A stretch of 64,000 nucleotides of DNA from Lineus longissimus (Eukaryota; Nemertea; Pilidiophora; Heteronemertea; Lineidae): NCBI RefSeq assembly GCF_910592395.1, contig NC_088311.1:21732646-21796645 (forward strand), written 5' to 3'. Below, one piece after another: positions 35,201 to 45,400 of the stretch. Below the pieces are notes generated by a model that did no database searches, was not told the origin of the DNA, and worked only from the letters and a program-made list of their open reading frames with translations. A program made the translations under genes and the position numbers. Numbering within the stretch: the stretch's first letter is position 1; each line of letters opens with the position of its first letter.

Positions 35201-37240
35201 ACGGTGGAACCTATGTGGTAGTTCAATTTGCCCATCAAGGTCGTGCCTGGTAGTTTTGCCGGAGATTCACAATTACCTGCAGAAGAAATGATATTGTTTA
35301 TTGTTCCTGTTCCTCATTGTGATGAAATTTTCAACGTGGCGGCCATATTTTGCCGAAAAGAACCTCGACCGACAAAAATCACTTTTCAATTCATCACAGA
35401 TTTATATGAATGAAGAATATCGGCAAATTAGTGATTAACTTTGCGGTAAGTTTGACTAGACGTTATCTGCTTCATTGAAGTCAAAAACTCATTACTTGAA
35501 AGTAATGAAGTCCATAGAACATACGGATAGTAGCGAAAATATGTTTTACTCTTAGCTACAGTTACTAATAGCAAGACTTGGAGATTGATCTATCACAGGA
35601 AATACGATTTTAAAGGGACAATATAGGCAGCGGCCGGGCAGGCAAGATAAAGTTAGACGAAGTCGCCAATAGGGATCTCTCACATCTCACAGTACGTCGA
35701 AATGATTCATTCTTGTACAAGGAATATATTTAGTGCTGAGTATGACATGACCCAAGGCCCTTACTGTGTATATTAGTCACCTGAAGATGGCCAAATTAGC
35801 CCCTCTGTTCCTGCCTATAGTCCCCCTTTAAGAGATGGCCCGTAACCATTTTGCGTAAAAATTTGACCAATTACCGTCGCAGGTTAAAGTGGCGATCGTC
35901 CATGTTCCATTATTTTGGCACGTGATCCGGCCTGACCCCTTCGGAATGTATCCTTTTTTACAAGAGTACGTCACAACGCCACCAACCTTTTTGACTTTTT
36001 GACTTAGTCTACCCGTTGGTGTCCTGATCGCATTCAGTATTGCTGGTGGTTCGGGACACTCGATTTCTAAAAAATAAGGTATACTTATGCATGATTATAT
36101 AAAAATAGAAAGTTAACAAAGCCTCGGGAAATGGTATTTTCACCTGACAAATAATTTCCAATATTTTATACCTGGACCGACATACGTGTTAAAATTTGTG
36201 ATATTGGAGTTAGAGACAATTAAAATATCAAATTACATGTAAATACACGTATGCTAACTTCTTACATGCACTTACCGTTACATCTGAAGTTTAATTTGGA
36301 CCATTCACCACTTTTCAGACACTCCCGGGTTTTATTTCCCGAAGGTAAATAATACTTGGAGCATTTGTAAGTGACGGTTGTGCCGAGGACTGGAGTTCCA
36401 CTGCTTGAAGCTTTGGTGACGACTTTGGTTGAATTCGAAACGGATGGTGCCGACGGGCATGTTATAACTGAAATGATATTGGTAAGGAAACAACTGTGAC
36501 CGCATCCTCGAATACCAGAGTCAGTCGTTTGCTCCCATCGCCACAAGATACATAAGCTCGGTTATTGTGTCGAGTGTTGCACTGAAGTTCAGGATGCTGT
36601 CAACGGTAAAAGCCTTTCGGCGGACTTTGTTTATTTCACTGACATTGCAAGCTATTACAGGAGCCAAAAACAGCTAAATCAGGAGCCAAAAACATTTTCT
36701 CGTTGCGTTCCTGTCGGAGTGACCAGTTTGGAACCTGCCGCGGTACTTTTCGGCCCCGAGCCAGTCCAACGCAGTCTTCCCATGGACGAGCATGATCCAG
36801 GACGAACAAGGTCATAATGTTTAAAGGGAGGCGATGTATATGCGGTCCTGTAGATTTTTAGTAACATTGAAGGCCTTATAGTATACTATTCATGTACACG
36901 TGCATCTACAATTTCTAAACGTCCTTTCAGTGCTTATTGAAAAAAGACCGGGGAACTTACTTTTGCAGACGATGTCCTTTCCAGCCCATTTTCCGTCAGA
37001 TTTGCATTCTCTCATGTCACTTCCTCCTGATTTCTTGTAACCATGGATACAAGTAAACAACATGAATGATCCCACGTTCCTATCGGTCGTTGCGAGAACC
37101 GCGTTCGTTATGTTGAGTAATGGACAATTCTTTGTAGATGAACCCCCTGTGGAGGCCCCTCCATCGAGTCCAGCCCCATCACCCAGAGAGTCATCAAGGT
37201 CATCAAAGTCTCCCATGTCCGCCAGGACTTGCTGGTCACA
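32233..37240 (-). CDS. Sushi (CCP) and PAN/Apple-domain protein, 5' end missing
   Basis: Minus-strand exons: 37240-36961, 36467-36276, 36066-35875, 35276-35094, 34501-34250 and 32540-32233. The first visible exon has an acidic/Gly-Ser linker (GDFDDLDDSLGDG) and CCP1. Exons 2-4 each encode one CCP module with four Cys and the late Trp (for example TCPSAP...YKC...REC...W...RC). Exons 5 and 6 each encode a PAN/Apple-like module (NCFGHDI...ECLKKC...CYLKYVEC; DCYGRDI...CLAKCW...CYLKHYKC). Internal exons are phase 1-1 and multiples of three. The visible part is 468 residues if the TGA at 32,233 is used. Alternatively, a GTAAGC donor after 32,292 would make the last PAN exon 83 codons, matching its neighbour's 84, and the gene would continue. 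CCP plus PAN modules suggest a secreted or surface adhesion, lectin-like or complement-like protein. No signal peptide or membrane segment was found. Confidence 0.88.
32948..33039 (+). mobile_element. Miniature inverted-repeat element (CATCCTGA family)
   Basis: Begins CATCCTGACGTAATCAG and ends CCTGATCTCAGGGTG. It shares the core ATACTCCGCCTCTCGATA and GAGGTAGGAGTAT with the other copies. It lies in the last intron of the sushi/PAN gene, 40 bp before a larger element. Confidence 0.8.
33079..33840. mobile_element. Non-autonomous DNA transposon, 762 bp with perfect 25-bp terminal inverted repeats
   Basis: 33,079-33,103 (starting CATTACCAGCTATTGCGG) is repeated as an exact reverse complement at 33,816-33,840. 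Subterminal AATTAAGC/AATTGG words are also partly inverted. Inside, a segment near 33,395-33,490 recurs near 33,600-33,700 (shared TGGACAC and GAAGTCGGGAGTT). There is no open frame for a transposase. It is in the last intron of the sushi/PAN gene. Confidence 0.88.
34040..34168 (+). repeat. ~21-bp minisatellite
   Basis: About six imperfect copies of a unit containing CGACTTCGAGATTCAAAAC, immediately 3' (on the minus strand) of the PAN-1 exon donor. Confidence 0.8.
35610..35831. mobile_element. 222-bp MITE bounded by TTAA
   Basis: The left end TTAAAGGGACAATATAGG and right end CCTATAGTCCCCCTTTAA are imperfect inverted repeats of about 20 bp, each including a TTAA that could be a target-site duplication. 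TTAA duplications are typical of piggyBac-type transposition. No coding sequence. It lies in the intron between CCP3 and CCP4. Confidence 0.75.
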
Positions 37241-39622
37241 CTGAGAAAGAAACCAGAAGATTGTCCATCATGCATTACATTGGGAAAACTTTAAGACTAA
37301 TGTCACTTGAACCAATCTCCCTATGTGAGGACTTGCTACGATTGCCTCATAAACCGGAAGAGACCAAGCCGCGGAAGAGGCCAAATGAACGATAGTGCAC
37401 AGGCTGGAGATTGCACCTAATCGTTCCACGTGCCACGTGCGTTATCAGGTTCTTATGAAATTCAGCAAGCCTCACATTAAACATCCTGAGATACAGGTTT
37501 TTGATACTCTCCTACCTCGTAGTTTGAAATATCGAGAGGCGGAGTATATTGAAAATCCCTGGTTATGTCAGGATGCCCATTAAAAGGGACTTGAGAATGG
37601 GATGAGTTGGTTTTTCCTCACAGTACAAAAGGTGCTTCCAGAAGGACCGCGACTTCTCCGAAGTGGATAACAGAAGAGAATCATTGAATTGCAATAGACA
37701 GTATACTTGAACGGAATGACTGAAATTCGCAAGCCACCTGCCCAAAACCGCCTCCCAACATTTATAGTTGAATTAATTCTACATTTGGTTGAATTGCATT
37801 AACAACGTGACAGCAGCGCATGGTGGCAACATCTGGCCACATAAATCCCACACCCAAGTTGTCCCTTTAACGTCATCCTGCAGTCCTACAAAGAGACTCT
37901 GATCCGTGATAAGAGTTTTTCCAATCTCCACCTCGTTGAATTGGGCGTCCACATTAAAAAGAACTTGCCTGTAAAATCGCCAGCCAAATCGCCAGCCATA
38001 TCTTACTTGACATCATGGCCATTAGATGAAAAGTGAGACCGGTTCCTCGGCCTACAGACAGTCAGTGACGTTACAATTGGTGTTCTAAGTGATAACTTGA
38101 GACACCATTTTATTATGGTAAACAAACTCATGGCAATTTAAGTAAAGGAGTGGACCAGCAATATGAGAACCGGGGATGAGACAGGCCTGGGCATAAAAGT
38201 AATTAAGATTGACCTAAGGCATTATACCATGATATTCTACCCTAGGCTGATTAAAATGCCTATATTTAGTTATTTTCATATGATTTTCACAGAAGGGAGT
38301 GAAGAATGTTTTTGGTGAAGCCATTCAGGCCGAATTTAAGCCCAGCGAATAGCAGAAGCGGGACCAGAAGTGTGTTACCATGTAGAACACTACACAGGTC
38401 AGCCAGGCTTCTCCTTGGGTCACCGTCCATCTCTCCAGCATTGGCATTGGGTACTCTTGGCCACTTTGGGCTGTCAATACCGAGTACAAGCTTCTTTACA
38501 TCAACGACATAATTTCATATTCGATCACGTCACCAGTGTCTTCTTGACAGAACTAACATCAACAACATCCCGGGGCTTGGACATTGTGACGTAGTTTATT
38601 TTCATCTCGGCAGGCTGCCCCTATTAACTGGACATCTCAGGAAGGACATCAGAAAGAACATCTCTGACCCCAAGGACCCGAGCAGGTCGGAAGTACAGAA
38701 CTTTAGATATGAACAAATGGCTGCATTATTTATTGTTGTCTGTGTATAAATCAAGGCAAATGGGACTAGAATATGTAGCAATGTCAATGGTTGGGTGAAA
38801 TCTGATAAGGAATTTTAATGGAAGCGCATTGAATCTTTTTACCTCATTTAATGAACAATTTGGCAAGATTGCAGCAAACAGCTTCAATTCTAGCCTTTGG
38901 AAGCAGAAGAATTCACAGTAAACCGTTGGGATTTGTTTTCTGTTCATGAGTCTTTTCCCTAATCACCATTCTGCAACAGAAAAGAACAATATTCTACACA
39001 GAACCATCAAGACTCCAGAATGTATACAGAATGCAAAACTTTTTATTCCATCACAATTTGTGTCGCTCCAAATCAATCTATAAAGTCGAACATCCAAAGT
39101 TCCTCAGTGACTTATCACCAGCACCAAGACTAATAATTCACATAACTTATAAGGGACAGCTGTCAAATCTCTGCAAGGCCTGTATTATATATCGAGAGTG
39201 CCAGAGTTCCACTGTAGAAGGTGCAATATATATCAATACACTAAAAAAGTACAATTTGTACAAATAAAGAATGTTTTGTACGTTTTTTGATTTGATTTTT
39301 CCCAGGACTGGTCTCTGTACAGCTGTGTATCCATACATAATGTATGTAGTGCAAACCACAAAGTTACCTCTCAATAAACGGAGGATCATGAGAAGTATCT
39401 CAATTTAAAACAAAACAACCACTGCATTGTGGGACGTTCACAGACACATTAACCGAAAAGTGTGCACCGACAGTTCAAAGGACATTTGTAAACATTTCCT
39501 GATGGATCAAAAACCGTCCTACAGAGACTGTCAACTTCCTCAGTGCCAGCCTGGCATTATCTTGAGCTACTCTTCCTTTAAGTAGATCAATTCTCAGCAG
39601 TCCTAGAACAATGTCACTCTTT
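37241..39622. other. Interval between HCCS and the sushi/PAN gene
   Basis: Should contain the missing 5' exon(s) of the sushi/PAN gene and the HCCS 3' UTR. I could not identify a signal-peptide exon. A minus-strand open frame of 47 codons (38,430-38,287) reads MDGDPRRSLADLC and then a hydrophobic stretch LLVPLLLFAGLKFGLNG. It remains open upstream to about 38,510 without a Met and is not recognised. The interval also holds one miniature element at 37.48 kb. Confidence 0.5.
37482..37576 (-). mobile_element. Miniature inverted-repeat element (CATCCTGA family), inverted copy
   Basis: Begins CATCCTGAGATACAGG and ends GGTTATGTCAGGATG, with the core TATCGAGAGGCGGAGTAT. It is the reverse complement of the copies at 25.03 and 32.95 kb, and CATCCTGA/TCAGGATG form its inverted termini. 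Confidence 0.85.
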
Positions 39623-41679
39623 TCAACTCTGATCATCCTGTTTCACAGTCCAGCGCCACCAGGCAACTTTCATCCGATCCCAAACGTTCTCAAACGAGTC
39701 CATGGCAGGTCGTACGTCGAGGATTGCAAAACGACTCGTCTCTTCATCCACTACGCCACCGTCGTAATAATCAATGATGTACCGCACTTCTTTTCCACAA
39801 CGGTCCACGATCCAGTCATGCCGATCGAATGGCAACTCGTATCTGAAGAAAGGAAGACCAGGATTACATGCCTTGTGAATGACGCTGCCAAACATCTTGT
39901 AGTGGAGTGGTTAAACAGAAAACTGCAGCCGTACTTTCCAGAGTTTATACAGTAGTACCCGCAACAGAGTGTATGCTTGAATATCTTCAAACGTCAAAAT
40001 AATTTCTGGTGACCAACACTGCTCTGAGAAAGGTACCTTATGAAGAACTGAAATATTTAAACCTACCCCATCCAAGACCGCATCCTCGCCCTTGGTGAAA
40101 AATCTTTTGCCCGTCCGCCAAACCGAACTAGCTGCGGATGTCCACATTCCCTGGAAAATATGACAAAAGGTTTGCGTACTGCTACATCAGGCTGTCGGAA
40201 AAAAAATTCGAAGAGAGAGAGAAGGTCCTCGGCAAAAAAAGAGTTATGTAAATCTGATATTAGTAATGAAATGAGCAGGTGCCCCTGTGCTTCAGTGCCA
40301 GATATCACCTGACCAAGGGGAATTGAAAGATTTTAATAAGAACAATTATCTACTTACTTTGCATGTAGGGCCTCCCACATGAGAACCTCTTGCCAAGCCT
40401 GCTCATTGTTTGCATTATGGATCCTGATAATGTGTGACATGTCATTCGGCGAAACATCATCATCCTTCCACCGCCAGCCTGAAACAAAAGCAAGTCGGCA
40501 TTTTAAGAAGACTCCAAGCCTCCCTAAAAATTCTGATTCAGAATGCCTCATAGAGCCCCAATACTTTACTACCACTACTCTGAATACCATGTGTTTGCTT
40601 CTAATCATCAAGCCCGCTTTGAAAGAGCACAAAAATACTCTATTTTTGAGACTAGAGTATCACTTGCCTTTCCCATTAGCCCTCATTGGACAGGGGCCAG
40701 CAGCTTGAGAAAAGTTACAAAATACCCCAAATCTAAATACATCCTTGTTCAAAAGTATCCTTAGAAGTAAGGCAAGAGGTACAATTGTAGCCCAATGATA
40801 GCCCTTTTAAGTGTCGAAAACTGCTGGCAGTACACACTAATGTATTCAGGGGCTACCACTCTACCAGTACTATAACTGTACCACCTTACATTACTCATTG
40901 AAGGCTCAACGACAATGGTCATGTCTATACCTGGTTTAGACAATTTCTGACAACTTGCAAAAATCCTTGTGTTCTTCACGTTGATACATTAGAGTCGGGT
41001 CGAACTTACCTTTTCGAATCATAGCATTCCAGAACATCTGCTGGGAGGGATATTCCCAGTTACCACCTGTCCCAGCCCTCGGAATGGTTGACGTTTCCCT
41101 GTTGACTGGCAAGGAGAATGGCTGTCCAGGAGAGGGCTGCTGGTTTGGGGGTGGCATCTGAAATAATCACAATGTAGAACATCAGTGAAGAGGAATTGCT
41201 AACTGGTTATTTACAATACTGCACCATATACCACCCCTTTTTGAACGTCTCCTCCGCTCTTGAATAATGTTGATTTTGAAATGTTAAGAACACTCTTAAA
41301 TTTCTCTGCCATCCATCTTAAACTTCAAACCCAAAGTTTTCAATTACAAAAACCAGCCTTTTCCACCCTCTTACAGACAACTGGGAAAACTGCTTACCAA
41401 ATTGGCTGGATCAATATCATTAGTGTTGACATCTGTAACTAGCTTAGGACTTCCTTCCTGATGCATCGGACATTCTGAAGGATATGCTGGTTTCTGGTAG
41501 TTCTCACTCATTGGACACTCGCTAGGAGGCGATGCAGTCTTTTGATGCATAGGGCATTCTGCTGGAACGTTTTGTATTGTGCTTCTGTCTCCACGAGACC
41601 TAGGCGTCTGAGTTGCAGCAACAGCTGGTTGTGGTACAGTAAGACTTGCCGCAGCATCAGTTGATGCAGAAGCACCCAT
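39623..41679 (-). CDS. HCCS: Holocytochrome c-type synthase (cytochrome c haem lyase)
   Basis: Complete, 284 residues (the human protein has 268), in five minus-strand exons: 41679-41398, 41157-41010, 40478-40358, 40150-40067 and 39842-39623. It attaches haem to the CXXCH cysteines of apocytochrome c (and c1) at the mitochondrial inner membrane, facing the intermembrane space. The N-terminus has three Cys-Pro motifs (CPM at 42, 55 and 70), a hallmark of the family, then [17 protein letters not shown] and GWRWKDDDV. His164 in [13 protein letters not shown] corresponds to the human haem-ligand His154. The highly conserved C-terminal half follows: [46 protein letters not shown] and [11 protein letters not shown]. 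The start is the ATG giving MGASAS, an N-terminal Gly after Met as in other HCCS proteins. Every junction is in phase and the total is a multiple of three. Confidence 0.97.
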
Positions 41680-42428
41680 TTTTTAGCACTGCAAAGACAA
41701 AGATTTAATTCATGGTGATCGAATTACAAAAGCAAGAAATGTGAAAAGAATGATGGGGCATCTGGACCAGGCTCGATTATGATGTCACGCCTTCCAAGAT
41801 AAGATGATGTCTATTTCAGGAGCCCAATTCGTCGCCCTTAACATTGTAGTCCACAGAAGTGATAAGCATGTCTTACTGCCCAGCCCAGCCTCGGACTTGG
41901 CAGTGGGACAACAACACGGTTAGTCATGTTTAGTATAAGTAGACCTCACAAATAACAACATCAGTCACTGTGTCTGACAGCTGGATATACTCACACTATA
42001 AACTATGAAAAGTCCACAAAACGTTTAAGTATGGTTAGCGTGTAGCGCATGATAAGAACTAGAAGTGATTACATAAATGTGTTATGTATAGAGTATTGTG
42101 TACAAAATGTACATGGAGAATAGGGTCTACTTAAAAACGTCCTTTTTCCTAAGAACTGTCAACAACCATACTTATTTCTCGACATCATTTGGATTGCTAT
42201 ATACTAAGAACGACGATACTGTGATTACGTACCAAATCTGATCAAAGAGAGAAATGAAATCCGACAATTTAGTAAAGAAAATTCTGGCAAATCCTCCACG
42301 GCTTAAAACGGAAGTTCACTATTGCGCTTCCGCAATCTCCCGGGCGCCGGGCCAAATGTCCAATTTACATGCATCCGCTGAAATTGTCAAGCAGAGAGAG
42401 TAGGTCGAGTGAGACATGCTTGGCGACA
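41680..42428. promoter_or_regulatory. Shared HCCS/SKP2 intergenic interval, candidate bidirectional promoter
   Basis: The start codons of HCCS (minus) and SKP2 (plus) are about 750 bp apart and divergent. The stretch just upstream of SKP2, near 42,300-42,360, is locally GC-rich (CCCGGGCGCCGGG) in an otherwise AT-rich area. No TATA box or operator was identified. The promoter role is inferred from gene arrangement only. Confidence 0.4.
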
Positions 42429-45400
42429 ATGATCACTATTCATGACGCTTGGAGAATGGATCACGGGATGGCGGCAAAGATGAAGTCATGGATGTTCGGT
42501 GGGAGAAAGTAATAACCACTTATCCTGAAAATACCTCATTGAAAGAAAATGTTAAATCAAACAACAGGTACAGTGGATGCGTGAATATGTTGAGAGCACT
42601 TTGATGTAAAGTTTTCTGTTTTTAGATTAATTTGCTTAAAAATATCTGGCTTTTTTGATGGGTCATATCTTATAGATTATTAGCAGGCTGGTGTAAAAGA
42701 AGAAATGCAAGTCCCCCGGAATCGAAGTCCGGTCCTTTAGTTAAAATGAACAGAGCAGAGTCGCCGAGTTCCTTTGTTGAAGATTATGTAACTAACCCTA
42801 ACCAAACCATTAACCATATTGCTGTATTGATGATATTCGTTGACACAGCTATTGTATGGGGTCCTGCATTCCTATCCTAATCCATTACCATTCCTTTTAC
42901 ACCGGGCTCCTGCCATGACTAGGCCTAGATGGAAGTCATTAAATGCCCTGTAGGCCTATTTAATATATATGGGGCCTGCATATCAGATCTAGGTCCAGCC
43001 AGCAGCGACTGCGGAGATCAAATAAACATGATGAATAAATGCCTCACTTCCCTCTCCCCAGCCCAGGGAGGGTTGGTTAGCCACCACATCTGTTTGCAAT
43101 GAGACTACTCCTCGGGTAATTGCCGCTGTGTCATTTTTATGATATAATTAAATTATGATCAACTTTCAACTTTTTTCAGAAATAAGAACAAGTTGCCTGA
43201 TTCCGGCGATGTGAAAAAGTCCCCATCCCAAAAACATTGGTCTAGGATGGGAGATCGAAAAACAAGCCTCATCTTGGAGGAGATGGGCATGTCACTGTTT
43301 GATGAAGACAGTCAAGACGAGTGCTTGGGACCAACACCACCCTGTTATGACAGTGAAAATATACCACCACCCCAGGTAGGCTTTGTCACTGAGCTTTGCC
43401 TTTAAGAATAGATGGGTGAAAAATTCTGTAAATGTCATTATCATTGCCAGCAATTTATGAAAAAAGATTAGGCTTTACCCTCAAATAAAAGAAATGTTTC
43501 GAAGCAATTACCGTACACTATTTGAAACAGTGGTGTCAAATTTCCCGTTTTGATTGATCTCTTAACTTGTATTTTCAGGCTCCAGTTGCCTTTCATATCC
43601 ATAACAGCAGCCCAGGCAGCAGTAATTCCAATTCAAGCACTGAGAATCAGTTATTCAATTCTAGTCCACTTTCAAATGTCTTCAGCATCAGTCGAAAAAA
43701 GAAGTCTTACACTTTAACGGGGGATGGTGAGTATGGGCTTGGGTGTTTTGTCCATGGATAGCATGATGCCACGATTGATTAAAGCACCAATGGCATTATC
43801 GAGGGCGTTATTACCAAGCTATTGGCGGACATTTCCCTTTGCATGAAGATCCCAAAGTGCAAACAAACTATCCGAAGCTTATCGGTGCCAATTTTCCGAT
43901 TATTTGCCCTGTCTGCTTGACACCTGCAAATTCTGAACTATTTGTTTTTTAGGTATGATCAATGTGCTACCTGATGAGGTCATCCTGGCCATATTTAGAT
44001 GGTTACCGCGCTTCATGCTCGTCAAATGTGCATGTGTCTGTAAGAGATGGTACAGACTTGGGTAGGTACAATCACTGCCTTGTTTGATTCTCAATCTCAT
44101 AAGGTCTTATAGGACACAGGAAAATATTGCCATCTTAGACGCACTGATGATTTTGATAGTGTCTAAAGCAAACTATTTTTATATACGGGTTATGTGTCTT
44201 ACTATGCAACTTTAATAGGCAATGCATTGGGAATTAGACATGCAGGAGTAATACACTCTGAGGCTAGAGGGTGGAAGACAATGACTATTTTCTGATTTTG
44301 AGGAAACTACTCACAAATACTCCAACATTTCTCTTTATACTTGCTAGGTGTGTAGATGTTAGAAATTTTTTTGTATTATTTGATGTCAGTTTTAACTATC
44401 AAAAATCATGGATATTTACTGATTTTTAGGATGGATGAATCATTCTGGAAGCGCATGGACTTGGCAAACAAATCGCTCAGCGCTGGTGTACTTGGGAATG
44501 TGCTGAACCGCGGTGTCTCCATACTCAGATTGTCAAAAACAGAGGTGAGGATTCACGCGACATTGTGAATTTCGCTTTTTCAGTATCGAAGGGGTCTTTT
44601 TGAAAGCATACACATGTTACTGAAACAGAAATTTTCTATCAGTATAATAATTAAACTTACCTTAATACAGTGTGTTCTAATGCCAATCTATGAACATGGC
44701 TAATCAGTTGAAAATTGATACTATTATCACCACTGTACGTGAACTTATGCCCATCATCAGAATATGACACTAGATATAATCGGACCACTAGTTACTAAAG
44801 ATCTGTGAGCGGACAGCAAAGCTCTTTAATGCTGCAAGTGAGGTATCGACCAATATAGGTATAGGTGTCTTGATTGATGTCAGATGTGCTTCTTGAGGAA
44901 TTTCAGTGTTAGTCATTTTCCTTTACTGCTCCCCACTCATCTGCTCAATTTTCCTTTGTTTTTCTCTAGATTTCCTCACCTATTCACACATTGTCACAAT
45001 GTATCAACTCTGTCAGGTAAGTGAAGTCCTTACTGGTATATCAAATACATGTACTGTTAACTCCCAGCTATTTTATCTTCATTTCAGTAATGCAGTCCAT
45101 GTATCAGAAGTTTGGCTAAAAAATTTAGAAAAATTTGGCATTCAGAGAAATGGTAAAGTTTTTGACAAAAGATTAGAGAGTTGTCAAAACCCATTGGCAG
45201 CCCTGCATTTGGTTGACTTTATCTTGGGCAAGGAAATTCTCAAGTCGGCAAATATACGGTTAAACCAACTTCATTTTTATTTTCAGACCATGTCAATTAC
45301 AATACCTGGACCTCTCAATGGCTGTGATAAAGCCTGAAGGTTTGGAGGAGATATTTGCCAGGTGCACTAAACTCCGCAAAGTCAGCCTGGAGAATTGTCA

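Noticed and set aside
38602-38787. Possible signal-peptide exon for the sushi/PAN gene (TLLHILVPFALIYTQ)
   Set aside because: The frame begins with TTG rather than ATG, and there is no phase-0 donor to match the acceptor at 37,240.
42690-42740. tRNA-like B-box sequence (AATCGAAGTCC)
   Set aside because: No matching A box at the right spacing and no cloverleaf. At most it is a fragment.
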